Shown here: piece after piece, positions 35,690 through 47,394 of the stretch
How positions within the stretch are numbered: position 1 is the first letter of the stretch
Layout of the letters: each line of letters begins with the position of its first letter
Source of the DNA: Lepidodermella squamata
Lineage: Eukaryota; Gastrotricha
Assembly: GCA_047495785.1 (NCBI GenBank)
Contig: JBLDXI010000012.1
Span: forward strand, 992,001 to 1,056,000
DNA: 64,000 nucleotides
Direction: 5' to 3'
Translations under genes and position numbers: made by a program
Notes under the pieces: generated by a model
Database searches by the model: none
The model's input: the letters and a program-made list of their open reading frames with translations, nothing else
What the model was told of the DNA's origin: nothing

Positions 35690-38600
35690 CTACACAACCG
35701 CAGCTGGACTGTTGCTAGAATTTACAACCAGTAGTGACGACGGGTGCGGCGACGTAGGCGAGCCCGGCGAGGGCGACTGCGTGCTCAGCAAGTGCCCGCT
35801 CAGGTGCGTCGGCGGCGGCGTCGAACTCGACGCTATGGAATTGTGCTGCGTGCCGCCAACAATGACGCTCGAATTCGCGCTCGACGTCGAATTGAAGTGC
35901 ACGATGGTCGAGGGCGACAGCGCGTTGTTCGCACTATCTGTCGTCTGTATTAAGGCGGCGATCTTTTCAACAATGACATTGCGGTCGAGCTATAGACACA
36001 CACAAAAGGTTAGAAATTTCACGCGATTATTACGCCGCAACTTACGGGATTAACGAGGCCGAACGAGACGAGCTCGTCGGCGAGACCTTCGCTGGTATCG
36101 CCGACGTCGAGATGGCCGCTCAGCTGCCGGTTCATGCGGTCGTCCATGCGTAGTAAGATGGTCAGTTCGCGGCGCAGGTCGCCCGGCTGGTCTGACACCG
36201 GTTTCACGCTGACCGAGATCTGCGTTATCCGCCGCGACTCGATCGACCGCGCGTACTCCTTCGGCGCCGGCATGCCCGCCGTCGACACCGCGTCGTGGTG
36301 CTCGCCGTGACTCGCCTTCTCGCCGTTCTCGTCGTCGCTCAACGGGTCTTTATCACTCAGCGAGCCGTCGCTGCCGATCAGCGAGCCCATGCCGGAGAGC
36401 GCCGACTGCCCGGCGCGGATTTTCTCACGCCGCGCCGCTTCGCCGGCATCGCACGTGTGTTCCGTGAACACGGTAACCGGGTCGACCCCTAACCGCACAT
36501 TTTCAAGCAGCTTGTCGACGTCGATCGGCGGCAAATCGCCGTATTTCCGCTCGTATACGACTCTTTGCGCCGTCTCGCTTATCACCGCGACGAAAATGTT
36601 CGTCGGAGATGCTGTAGACCGCAACTGACTCGCGAGGTCAGGCAGCACATCCGTACCCAATTTCCCTGAAAAATTGACACAAAAAATTCAAATTTTTTCT
36701 CTTCACTTCAAAAGTTCGCAGCACGCAATAATTCATCTGACCCCGGCACGAATAAAAAAGTGTCGTCATGGCAATTTCGGGTACTCATTGAGACAAACTT
36801 TACAACCGCTGCTGGTCTACTATCGATCTGCCAAATTCGCCGTGTTTTTTTATCAGCAGCTGATTATTTTGAGATGCTGTGTGGCTAATGAAGCGAAAAC
36901 ACGATGTGAAAAGAAAACCGCGCCGCCGAATCGCACTACGCCCATGGGACGTGAATGAATTACGAATAAAAAACAAGCGCGCCCGCAAGCGGAGTCAAAC
37001 GGGGTACTGCGGCCAAAAAGCGGCCCGCCTAAGATTACTTTTCGCACAAGCATGCCTAGAACGGAAACTGGCGCGTTTTTTTTCGTTGAGCAACGAGAAT
37101 TTCTAATGAGGGGAATTAAAACCTACGTTGTGAGCATATGTAATTGTGGGCGGCGAAAAGCTTGAGCGAAGGCACTTCAAAAATTGCTTGATGGAACAAC
37201 AGCTGATGTGCGGTTGGCCGTTCGTGTTCTTCCGTTTTTAAACACAACATAATCAAGTCCTGAAAAATTGATCGATAATAACAATTGAGCGAAATAAATT
37301 ATTAATTTCGTACTTTATGGTAGGGATCACTGAGCGATTGAAGGCGCTTTTCCACGGCCTCGGGCGTTAAATGCGACCCATTGTCGCCGTTCACGCCTTT
37401 TACGTCGGCCATTTCCAATGCGCAGTAGCCGAAACATAGAATATCGTAGGCGGCGCGGAATTTGTGGTCTTTTTCGAGAAAGCCGGGCGGGAAGCGAGTG
37501 CGATGGCCCCATTGCGAGGCGTCCGAAACGTCGCTTTTGATTATTGTATACGGCGATATTCTTCCGATCTTTATTAGACCGTTGAATTGAACGAAAATCG
37601 TGTCAGTCGAAATGTCCGCATGGACGAGTTGTGAACCGTGAAGATAATTCAAAGCACCAAGAATTTCAGTACACCATCGGGTCCAAGTCTACGGTAAACA
37701 ATCGCACGAATTTAGATAAATTTCAACAATTTTTTTCTAAAATTACTTTTATGGTTAATTGTGAGTTGCCAGTTTTACATTTTTTCAGGAACTGTTTCAA
37801 AGAACCGGAAAACATGTACTCCGTAATAAAGACGATCTGAAATAGCATAAAAATATCGATTTTTACAATCCATTTTTCCAGTGCTACTGTACCTTATTGG
37901 TCGGCTGCGTAGTCCGCCAATATCTGTGGAATTTCACGATATTCGGGTGATCGATCGTAACGAGTTGATCGAAAAATTGCATCAAGTTTTCGCAATACTA
38001 ATAAAATTATTATCGTAAAATTTTTGCCCAGGTCATCAATTTTTTTCTTTACATTTTTGCTTGTCTGAAGTTTTGCATCATTCAGGTGAATTTCGTTCCA
38101 TAGAACCTCAACTCCGTCTTCGAGGTCCATGGCCATCCATGTTTCATCGATTCCGGGTACGTGCCGTTGTTGGACCTGTAATACGAACACAAAATCGACA
38201 ATTTTAACGTCACTTTTCATCAATCATTCATTGCGAGTTTTTTTCCGCTTTGCGTTTCATGCCAAAAAACGCGACCTTAACTTGACAGATGGATGCGCAC
38301 CGTTAAATCGATAATACATAGGTAGTGCAGAGACAAAAAAAACGGCTGAACACACCCACCTCTCAACATCACCATCCTGCAACTGTTTAACCTAGGAAGA
38401 TCTAATGGGGCCCACGTAGCTCTTTTCGTCGCAGATTAGCGGGAAGGAAAACCCTTGAAAATGAAAAAACCTAAAGCCATGTGTTGACTCGGTCGTAATT
38501 TGGCAAGGCATCAAATGTCTGCCATATTACGTAGATGGTATATATATGTATTTACTCTGGGAGCATGACCGTCAACTAACTAATGCGCGAGTTCAGACTC

Positions 38601-39252
38601 GACTTGTGTTTACATTTGTTCCGCCATCGTTTTGCGACGGCGAATAATGTAAAGGCCCGAAAGATCGCAGCCTGGTATTCCGCGCGCGCTCATGCTCTTT
38701 TATCAGGTAGGCCCACATACATACATAGAAAACGGGCGGGCGACGCATTATGGCAAACACGTTCTATTTATATCACGTGTGTCGAAGAAGCGCTACAGCT
38801 ATAGCTGCCAATACAAATATTAACCAAGGTGAGCGAGCGCAGAGACCACTGCATAGCCCCTGCAAAGCTTCGCAGCGTAATGACAATGTTTTTGAAAGGA
38901 AGAGGCCATGCCCCGCCCTCCTTAAAAAACACGGTCATTCATTTCAACGGCCATGACAACGCAAAGAGGAAAAAAACAGGATGATAATAAGTGGAACAGG
39001 ACAAACCTTATCCTTGCCCTTCTCATATCTCCGGCATGGACTGCATTCTGGCACGGCCGTAATTAACTCATCCTTGTCTTCTGAAGAAGATTCTTTCCGC
39101 GATGCAGGCGCAGCTTCACCCGACATAATGTCAGAATCGTTCGGGTTCCCATCGCCAGGGTTATCAGGTGCTGCGGGTGGGCTGATCCTGCCAACTTTTT
39201 CTGTTAGCCCGCACGGCTGCGTTACGCAGCTTTCTGTCGAAGGGGCTGTCAT
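35690..39252 (-). CDS. NRBP1: Nuclear receptor-binding protein (NRBP) family pseudokinase
   Basis: Eight exons (39007-39252, 38053-38175, 37893-37997, 37747-37836, 37314-37688, 37127-37259, 36046-36665, 35690-35989) join in phase to about 663 aa; human NRBP1 is 535. NRBPs are catalytically inactive, WNK-related scaffolds linked to ubiquitin-ligase and trafficking complexes. Family marks: SPCRRYEK, then QRHVPGIDETWMAMD, GVEVLWNE (Asn where the ATP lysine belongs), NIVKFHRYW, FITEYM.SGSLKQFL, LVHADIST in place of HRDLKPEN, GLIKIGRI in place of DFG, and FEVPSLKLFAAH. The conserved C-terminal block has MDDRMNRQLSGHL and LADELVSFGLVNP. An acidic Ser-rich insert (about 36280-36430) and a Ser/Thr/Pro tail account for the extra length. 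The ATG at 39252 is the first one in the exon frame. Confidence 0.95.
36666..37126 (-). other. NRBP intron 6 (461 bp)
   Basis: Donor GTAGGT and acceptor TTTTTCAG on the minus strand; no nested feature seen. Confidence 0.7.
38176..39006 (-). other. NRBP intron 1 (831 bp)
   Basis: Donor GTTTGT and acceptor ATTACAG on the minus strand. Largest intron of this gene; nothing else recognised in it. Confidence 0.7.
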
Positions 39253-41046
39253 AAGCCCGTATATAGGCAATAAAGCCAACAAAGTGTGGCTACACTTTCC
39301 TAAAATGAAACAAAAATGAATAATAAATCAGACAATAAACATAGCTAAACAAAATTAGCATCCACCTCCAGCCTCGTCGCTAAGAACTGTACCAACTAGA
39401 CTTAGGCAATGTTATTCATTGCTTTGGTGCTCATATAATTATTTGAGGACACCGTGGTAAGCACAACGTTGAGGAGAATATTCGACGAAAGAAAATGGAA
39501 GCCGATTGTGTTTATTAGCCCGGTTTGGATAGTATATTAGAGCAAGAAAATGTCGAAACTGAATATTATCCCAGTTTTTTTTTTAATTTTGGGAGTCATG
39601 TACACATGTTTAAACCCAGGCTGCTGTATTAAAATTTACGGTATACTGATCGACAGTTCCTCAGAGAAATTACAAAAGAGACACGCCAAGAACGACCTAT
39701 GAACCCGGAGGAGAAGAAGTAAAGAATGGACCTTATCTCTACAGATATTGATAACGGTGTGGCTACACAAGACGCCTACGGCAGTAAATTAGCGGAAAAA
39801 AGATTGCGAAAGAAATTGCTGTGACAGGAAGTGATACAGTAACCATATGAAAATAATCAACCCGCAACGACGCTTATCACTACAAAAAATGATAAGAGAC
39901 GCGTGACACTTGCACATACGGCACAGGGCCAAATGATTGAGCCTTTAGACTTTAGCTTCTTATTTTTAGCCTCTACAGATATCAAATCCATTATACCTAG
40001 AAATAGCACAGTTATATCTTTCATGACAATTTAATAAAAGCTCAGCTGCTATACAAGCAATTTTCACTTCTTTTATTTGGAAGCACTTATCTCGCGACTA
40101 ATTTAGGTCGTGGAAACTGTTCACTACTCACGCGAATGGGTTAATGAAACAACATTCTCTACAATAAATGATCATATAATCGTTAGGGCGAATATAATTA
40201 GGGTATTTAATGGCACAGGCATCATTTAGGGAACGGTTGGGAATAAGTTAAGTAAGGAACAAGGGACGGCACATCAGCCATGAGCAATGAGACTCATCTT
40301 CAGCCGTAGGTGCACAGGCTCCAAGCACCCAGCGGCAAGCAGCAGGCAGGGGTATAGATTTTTGTGTAACTCACTGATTTAGATTGATTTTTTCCATACA
40401 TGCAGATACCTCTGGCTAAAATAACGACAGCTATAACTTCTCAAAATAACAAACGTTGGCTAAGGATCGGTATAAGTATGACAACTATAAATAACACAAC
40501 ATTTGAATCTCAGAGTAAAATTAGCATTAGTTCAGCATTATTTGAATGAAAAAGCAGGCCAGTGAAAATATGCCAAGTAGGATTGTAACAAACGCGGCAG
40601 CATTAGCGATCGATAAACGATCGATTCCTCGGTTTTAACAGTTCGTATGAATCGCCGGCCCCGCAAAAATCAGAGGGCAAACGGTGAAGGACAAAATCAA
40701 TGAAATGTAGGCAAAAATTAAAAAAACAAAGTGATAATGAAATGTAATAATAAGGATTATGCTGATAATTTCATATAAAATTAATTAATTTAGTCGCATG
40801 AGAATTTTGAAAATTTTTCCCGCGCGAAAGCTCGTAAGTACCTAGCAACGGAACCCAACTGCGAACCTAGCTTCGGGTTTTAATCAGCACCAACTTCTAC
40901 TTATCCTAGGAGTCGCATCATTTCTTGTGGATTTATATGGAGCTACCCTAGATGATAAAAACAAAAATTACCTTTGCATCACCTTCCGCTGGCGTGCTGC
41001 CAATTTATGTTGCTGTTAAGTTTTTACCATGCGAAAAGAATGCTGG
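39253..41046. other. Gene-poor spacer upstream of NRBP
   Basis: About 1.8 kb containing the presumed NRBP promoter. No conserved coding frame, tRNA or clear transposon was found. Confidence 0.5.
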
Positions 41047-41345
41047 TTATTGAATTGGATTATGGACCACATTTGTTATGTCTAACAGCAGCACATCACA
41101 AACTTGTTTATTATTTTGTGAAAGCTCACACGCCCAAGAGAGGGCAGCTTGACAATGAGCTTCGGTCGGCAGGACGTTCCACAGGTCCGGCCCGCGATAG
41201 CTCAAGTTTAGCGTGCCGCGTTCCTTTTTGGAAGTTGGTTTGAACATTGGTTCAGAGCGGCGAAAATCGTTGGAACTGGTTTCGTTTAGCCGGAACAATG
41301 TTTGCATCGCTACTGGTGCTTGATGGCGTAAGCAGCTCCAAATAA
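41047..41345 (-). pseudogene. LINE reverse-transcriptase C-terminal relic
   Basis: The minus-strand frame ending at 41047 contains LNLSYRGPDLWNVLP near 41150-41190. This resembles the 'RG..LWN.LP' motif common at the C-terminus of non-LTR retrotransposon reverse transcriptases. Only this terminal part is recognisable, so the copy is 5'-truncated. The upstream part of the same frame (to 41598) shows no domain and may be unrelated. No clear 3' tail was assigned. Confidence 0.5.
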
Positions 41346-41599
41346 AAGTTGCAAGGTGAATAGCGTGTTTTTGATTGACGTCGACCCAACCAAAAGACGT
41401 GAGAGTTTGTCGTAAAACGCAACAAATGACGCTGATTACGATGGCTATCTTTATTGTTTCAGCAGCATCAAAGGATTGTGAAATCCACCAGGTAATGTGG
41501 CTTACCTTAGCAGGTTGGGTGCGTCCCATGGCCTCAAAAGTAACTTTTTCGGTACCGTCGTGGTATATTACTACGGCTTTCAAAGGTCGAATTTTCAAT

Positions 41600-42234
41600 T
41601 CATAGAACTTGCGAAATTTCTTTTTTTCTTTTATTTATCTTAAAGCTGTTTCGCCCAGGAGAGGGCAGATCGAACTGTGGGAAAATAACATAATTATTGC
41701 AGGACAGATTCAGTTAAACGATTTTGCATGTTATAAGTAGTTGCCATTTTTTCAATGACTTGGTGATGGCAGCGTGTAATGCGAGGTACTTGCTTGGGAG
41801 CGGAAAATTTGGTTATTTAACATTGCATCTCAGACGTTGAGGATAATTGAGTTCACCCATGGCATCCCTACCTGCTCAGATGAGCCATCTTACCTGAATT
41901 GTTTATCCACGAGTCACAATTTGCCACTGTGCGCCCGGAGTATCATATAGCTGACTTGGCTGACTAGCTGACAACCAGGCAGCTTTTTACAGAAAACCGT
42001 AACTGCTGTTCTGGTGAATGAGGATGATTTTCTTGCATATCTGTGTGAAGTGATAGGGTGATAGGTAACACAGCTTATCTACATTTTCCTATCCACCCCA
42101 AACTTGTGTGCCCATGTACAAACTGACTTGAATAAATAAATAAATACTTGATAGTTATGTGGAAATGTTTAATGCTTTAATTTGCGGTGAACTAGTGGAT
42201 CTGCATCTAAACAAACTATTAAACCGAGACTTTG
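41600..42234. other. Spacer with an AATA-tailed end
   Basis: Non-coding. A run of AATA units at 42133-42147 looks like the 3' tail of a LINE or SINE on the plus strand, but no reverse-transcriptase motif was found upstream of it. Confidence 0.35.
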
Positions 42235-42238
42235 TAGC

Positions 42239-42445
42239 TGCAGACCTTGGTTTTGATGTAAAAGTCACCCTCGACTCAACGCAACGAATGAGTTTTATTT
42301 CTTAGTACTTTCCTTTATATAGTCGGCTTGTTTACATTCTCACTTCAGTGCATTCTATTGCATGCATATATACATTATGGCTCTCGGTGCAAAGTCTGTG
42401 AGTCTTCGGGTGTGCTGTGGAATTCGCTGAGTTTCAGGGTCTGCA
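42239..42445 (-). repeat. 3' LTR of the retrotransposon
   Basis: 207 bp, reading as identical to the copy at 47184-47390. It has TG...CA termini within an 8-bp terminal inverted repeat (TGCAGACC / GGTCTGCA). Confidence 0.97.
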
Positions 42446-42465
42446 TCTGGTCCCCTCCTTGAAAG
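42446..42465 (-). promoter_or_regulatory. Polypurine tract of the LTR element
   Basis: Directly upstream of the 3' LTR (minus strand) is AAGGAGGGGACCAGA, a purine-rich stretch in the position that primes plus-strand DNA synthesis. Confidence 0.75.
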
Positions 42466-42793
42466 GTTTGACCATCTGAGGCCTCGAAGATGCCCGAAAG
42501 TTGTTCGTTGTAGCTGTGGCTGTCTTAACTTATTGATTTGGTTGAGTTGGTGATGGTTGGTATGAAGACCTTCGTTTCGATTTGTTAGCAGATTAAGTAG
42601 CGTAATTGAAGTGTAGCCTAGTTGCGTTGCTTTTCGTGATTTTTATGCCGGGTATACGATTTGGTTATTATGTGGCAAGCTCATGTGTGAAGCACTCGAT
42701 GATATTTGTTACGATTTTGACGATCTTTACAAAATAACAAGAATTTAGCCTAGTTCATACTTTTTCCGAAATATATTTAATTTTACCCGTGAT

Positions 42794-45700
42794 TTAGGTT
42801 TCTTCCGGCCTGTCTCGCGTTAGGTATGCGAGACGATATTTTTCGCCATAGTGAATGCCGTCGCACCTTACGCAGTTAAGGTATAGGCCTGCGACGTATG
42901 ACGTAGATCGGTGTTTGAACTCCGGGCGAGCATGAATTGTCGCCACGCGATTCGCCTCCACGAAAGTGAGCTTTTCGAGCGCCCCTTCTCCTAGCCGTCT
43001 GTAGTCTATCCTGGCCCCGGTTGGTACGCACTTCTTGCAGTGATCATCTTCCGACTGAGCTGATTTTAGATTCTCCTGCGTGATTTTCATCTCTTCTGGC
43101 AATACGAGGTAAATCTTGCCACGTGGGGCTTTCTGGTTATTCTGCTTCCTACGTCTCTTCTTATTCCACTCCTCGACCTTAGGAACTACGTTCTCGCTCT
43201 TTTTCTCTGCTGCGGCTACTTTCTGGTCCTTTTTATCGAACTTCTCATTGAAAAGGAGCAATTTGGCGTCCTTCTGGGCTTGTTTAACTGGGTCATCGAA
43301 GTAGTGAGGTAACCTAGATAAACAATCTGGACCGGCCAAAAGTCTCCCAGGTTTGTGTATAATTGAGAAATTGAACAATGAAGCGTAACGAGCAATCCGC
43401 CCTAGCTTGCTGAAGCTATCTTTGTGTGTTAGCAGCGTGGTATTTGCTGCGTGGTCCGTAACTAGGTCAAAGTCTGTGCCTGGAGGTGTCGTTGGAGTTG
43501 ATAGTTCTTTCATCTTCAGATATGGAGAGAAAAATTTCAATGCTACTCCTATTCCGATTGCCTCTCGAACAGTTGTCGATTCGCCTTTTTCTGCCTTAGT
43601 TAAAGGTCGGGAGAAAAACCCAATGACCTTAATTTGTGACTTGCCGTTTTTGTCGTGCTGGCGCTGCATGAGACATGCTCCAATGCCTACGCCTGACGCA
43701 TCTACCTCCAAAATAAATCGGTCTTTCGGGTTTTTGTATGTTGGGTACCCTAGCACCGCTGGGCTGAGTAGCGCTTCTTTTACGTCTTGAAATGCTTTGT
43801 CCTCTTCTGGCCCCCACCTGAACTCCTTATTTTTGGAAGTTAGCTTGTTAAGTGGGGCTGCGAGAATTGCGAAGTTTTTGCAAAATTTGGAGTAATATGT
43901 TGCGAAGCCCATGAAAGTTCGAAGTGATGAGTGGTCCGTGGGTCTCGGCCAATCTTTTACGGCTGAAAGCTTCTCCATATTAGGGAGGACGCCCTGCGTA
44001 CTGATAATTACGCCCGCGAAGAGCGTCTTCTCGACCCCGAGCTTTGCTTTCGATTGTGAAAGCCTCAAATTACTACGGCGGATGCATTGTAAGAACTCCT
44101 CGAAACGATCTAGGCCATCGTCAAAGCTGTGACCCCACACCAACGTGTCATCTACGAACGCCATGAATTGACGTAGGTTTTTCGTTATGTACGACATCAA
44201 ACGGCAAAATCCGCTAGGACTACACCGAAGTCCTTGCGGACTGCGGGTATAACAAAGGGACTTGAGGGTATTGTTGTGCGTCTTGACGGAGAACGCCGTG
44301 ATGGGCTTGCTCTCCTCGTCCAACAGGACCGAGTGGAACGCGTCGTGAATGTCGTTAGCAAACACGGCGGCGATGGGCCCCATGTCGCTGTAGTCGAGCG
44401 GCAGCTGATGCACGCTCGGCAGCGTGATATTTTGGTTAATTTTCCTAAAATCGACCGTGAACCTGAGCCGCCCGTTGTTAGCGCGTCTGACGAGCACGAC
44501 CGGGCTGTTGAACGGTGATACGCATTCTTCTATCACGCCTTGTTTCAGCATCTTTTCGGTCTGTTCTAGGATTAGCGCGTTCTGATCTGGTTGGACCCTC
44601 CTGTATGGGACACTCACTGGTGGGCCGTGATAGTCGATGCGGTGCCGCATGGCATCGCATTTTCCGACATCGTCCGGACCTTTACTGTAACAATCGTGAT
44701 ATTCAATCAACAGTGACTTCAATCTTTCGAGATGTCTGCCGGTGAGGATGGTCTGTGATAGATCAATATCTGGCAGTAACTGTTTTAATTTCGCGTCTTT
44801 TTCTGCTGAAGTCATTTTATCCGCTGCTAAATGGCCAACGAACACATTTCCCCCTTTTTCGCGTTTTCCGCTTAAACGCTCGGTGCTCTCATCGTCGCTG
44901 AGCGCCGCGCCTATATGCGCTATAGAATCAGCGGCGTTGGTGCATGTTGCTATTTTTCGCCCTTCACGAATGGTTACGCTTTGTTGCCCTAAATTAATCA
45001 TCTGCACTGGCACAAAGCCGTTATGCGCGTAGCCAATTGAATGGCCTACTGCGATGAGATCTTTCGCATCATACGTATTATTTGGTTCAACATAAACAAG
45101 CGTGCCGTCGGGGATTGAGCCGCCGACGCGAGCGAAGATGAATGCGTTCGCGCACGCCGGCAAAATTAAATCTTCAGCTGCACTAATGGCAAAACACGCG
45201 CTTTCTTTCGCCGGTGCTTTCGGTGCAGAATTTTCAAGTGCAATTTTCTCGCCATTTTTCATCTGTATGAAACTGTCCTGCCACTGAGTATTATTTACGT
45301 GGCTACGAATGAAATCAGAACCGATAAGACCATCAACCTGAAGATTTTGAACGAAAGTAACAGGGTGGACTATCGAACTCGAACCTATCCTCATAGCGAC
45401 CTCCGCTCTGCCGACAACTGGTAATGGCGTGCCGTCAGGTCCTTTTGCTGATGCTGGCTGAATAATAGAACCTTTAGGCAAAAATTTGGCGTCGGCGCAT
45501 GTTATTGTCGCGCCGCTATCAAAGAGAAATGTTTGAAATTTTGAATTTTGAGACAGTTTGACAGAATTTTGAGAGAAATTGTTCTGTGGATTAATCGAGA
45601 CTTTTAAACCGTAACCTCCTGGGTCAATTCGGCCCACCATTGGAGGCTCCTCAATGTTTTGTTGGTGATTTTCAGTTTCAGTTTCAGTTTGGTGACCCAT

Positions 45701-45966
45701 TTTTTGCGATTCTTGATAATTTTCGGATTTTAAACGCAAATCCTGGAGTGAATTTGGCTGAAATTTGTCGTTATTTGCGGGTGATTCGAAATTCGGATTT
45801 GGCTTCTGATCTGAATTTTTAGGTACAAACTGGTTGACTGAGTTATATGAATGACAATTCTGGTGCTGAATGTTACAATTTCCGCAGCAACTATTTATTT
45901 GCTGCGCGCCGCTGCAGGCCTGTTCGCGCCTGCAAGGGCAATTTGAAGTTGAATTTTTGGGTTTTA
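42794..45966 (-). CDS. pol: Retrotransposon pol: aspartic protease, reverse transcriptase, RNase H
   Basis: The frame is open from at least the gag stop region (about 45970) to the stop at 42794. It has no good ATG at its start and lies in the -1 frame relative to gag, so translation by -1 frameshifting is likely. Numbering from the TTG at 45739: retropepsin DSGAT at 74-78 with GLIGSDF near 127-133; RT about 380-590, with catalytic ANDIHDAF and FVDD (548-551); RNase H about 676-812, with EVDASG and TDHAAN. The remaining roughly 170 residues are Lys-rich. They hold a few cysteines (CKKC, CVRC) but no HHCC finger or D,D(35)E integrase core. Confidence 0.93.
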
Positions 45967-47100
45967 CGGCCGGCCGCCGCGCTGGGCCGGCCAGTTGGCG
46001 TTTCCCTGTCGCGTGGTTGGCAAGTAGCTTTGACTTTCTAAATCTCGCTGCCTTTTACGACATTCACGCTTGAAGTGACCGGGTTTTTGACAATAGAAAC
46101 AACAATTGTTGTCAGGGGAGGAGTTAGAGTTATCAATGTTTTTATTTGAGTTTTCATACCTCTGTTGCTGTGCAAACCTGCCCCCGCCTCGGCCTCCTCT
46201 CGAGCCGTTGGATCGGCCTTGGAAGTTCCGCTGCCCTTGGCTATTGGGCTGTTGATGCGGTGTATACTGCTGGAACTGCTGTTGCTGTTGGTATGGCCTG
46301 CTGTACGCTGACTGCGGGCGACCTCGGCCGCCTCGCCATGAGCCTCGCCCATTTTCGGCTCGAAGATTGGCGACCATTTCGCCTACGCTGTTGACGTGGT
46401 CACACATTTCATCTAGGCGCTTACTATGTTGGTCGAGAGCTGCACGGACATCCATGATCGCATTAACGGTTGCCCCTTCGCGGCTCTTTGTTATCTTTTC
46501 TTCCTCGACTGCGCGTTTAAGAACTTCGGCGCTGACCACATCGGCGGTTCCGCCTCGCTGTGCGGCTTCGCGCAGATGAGTTCGGAGGCCCGAGATAAAC
46601 TGCAGCTTTAGCTGTTTATCAAATCCCTCGGCGTTCGCCGCCGTAACTTGTGTTAACAGTCGCCTGATTCGGCTGTAGAAGTCTCGTACTGATTCGGTTG
46701 GCTGTTGAAACGCTGACCTAATTTGCAAACTTGCTTCGATTTCGGACGGCTTTAGGCCTGCCAGGTCCGCTAGCGCTGCTTTGGCTTCGGGAAGTGATCG
46801 AATGGTCGCTCGATCGGCGGTTTCCCAGAGATCCCTTAGCTTACGATCGAGCACACATGGTAATGACCGAATGGCATCGGCCTCCTTAACGGGCGGTTTA
46901 AGCCCCGCGGCCCTTGCCGCTTCGGCAGCCTCGGCCTCCGCTGCCGCTAGTGTCGTTCCGGCTGCGAGTTTCGCCGGATCGATGGCCCCATGTGCCCTGG
47001 CCACCGCTATGTAGGCATCGAAGCCATCGTCGAATGCTTCGGCCGAATCCGATGAAATGATCCTTGTGATTGGCGTGAATAACCGGCCTAGTTCTGCCAT
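45964..47100 (-). CDS. gag: Retrotransposon gag with CCHC zinc knuckle
   Basis: 378 aa, starting at ATG 47098-47100 about 85 bp inside the 5' LTR. It has a predicted helical, Ala-rich N-terminal half and a middle section with the Ty3-type gag pattern (SVRDFYSRIRRLLTQ). A Gln/Gly/Arg-rich stretch follows, then one zinc knuckle CFYCQKPGHFKREC (C-x2-C-x4-H-x4-C). It coats and packages the element RNA. The stop is TAA at 45964-45966; pol overlaps this end in the -1 frame. Confidence 0.93.
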   Translation of the reverse strand: MAELGRLFTPITRIISSDSAEAFDDGFDAYIAVARAHGAIDPAKLAAGTTLAAAEAEAAEAARAAGLKPPVKEADAIRSLPCVLDRKLRDLWETADRATIRSLPEAKAALADLAGLKPSEIEASLQIRSAFQQPTESVRDFYSRIRRLLTQVTAANAEGFDKQLKLQFISGLRTHLREAAQRGGTADVVSAEVLKRAVEEEKITKSREGATVNAIMDVRAALDQHSKRLDEMCDHVNSVGEMVANLRAENGRGSWRGGRGRPQSAYSRPYQQQQQFQQYTPHQQPNSQGQRNFQGRSNGSRGGRGGGRFAQQQRYENSNKNIDNSNSSPDNNCCFYCQKPGHFKRECRKRQRDLESQSYLPTTRQGNANWPAQRGGRP

Positions 47101-47164
47101 CTCTATTCAGTGTAGTTCTTGAAAAGAGATGTCTTGATTTGTTGCAATGTTGAATACGAGTAAA

Positions 47165-47179
47165 TCACCGCTGCCACCA
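47165..47179 (-). promoter_or_regulatory. Primer-binding site of the LTR element
   Basis: The minus-strand TGGTGGCAGCGGTGA starts 4 bases after the 5' LTR. It is complementary to a tRNA 3' end of the form ...CGCTGCCACCA. None of the tRNA genes in this window has the matching acceptor stem. Confidence 0.75.
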
Positions 47180-47183
47180 AATA

Positions 47184-47390
47184 TGCAGACCTTGGTTTTG
47201 ATGTAAAAGTCACCCTCGACTCAACGCAACGAATGAGTTTTATTTCTTAGTACTTTCCTTTATATAGTCGGCTTGTTTACATTCTCACTTCAGTGCATTC
47301 TATTGCATGCATATATACATTATGGCTCTCGGTGCAAAGTCTGTGAGTCTTCGGGTGTGCTGTGGAATTCGCTGAGTTTCAGGGTCTGCA
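47184..47390 (-). repeat. 5' LTR of the retrotransposon
   Basis: 207 bp, reading as identical to the 3' LTR copy. It contains a TATATA-like stretch (CTATATAAAGG on the minus strand) that probably serves as its promoter. Confidence 0.97.
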
Positions 47391-47394
47391 TAGC

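Larger units (their letters stand above)
42239..47390 (-). mobile_element. Ty3/gypsy-type LTR retrotransposon, apparently full-length, no integrase seen
   Basis: A 5,152-bp element on the minus strand is bounded by 207-bp direct repeats (42239-42445 and 47184-47390) that I read as identical. Both start TGCAGACC and end GGTCTGCA. A 4-bp target duplication, TAGC, lies at 42235-42238 and 47391-47394. A primer-binding site (TGGTGGCAGCGGTGA) follows the 5' LTR after 4 bases, and a purine-rich tract (AAGGAGGGGACCAGA) precedes the 3' LTR. gag and pol are intact open frames. Protease, RT and RNase H are present in Ty3/gypsy style, but no integrase zinc finger or DDE core follows. Identical LTRs mean recent insertion. 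Confidence 0.95.

Noticed and set aside
35664-36628. Plus-strand frames opposite the NRBP C-terminal exons
   Set aside because: Shadows of the GC-rich minus-strand exons, which match NRBP clearly.
40610-40632. Short palindrome CGATCG-ATAAA-CGATCG
   Set aside because: Too short and isolated to be more than chance.
43116-47014. Plus-strand frames of 60-130 codons across the retrotransposon
   Set aside because: Antisense to gag and pol, with no independent similarity.
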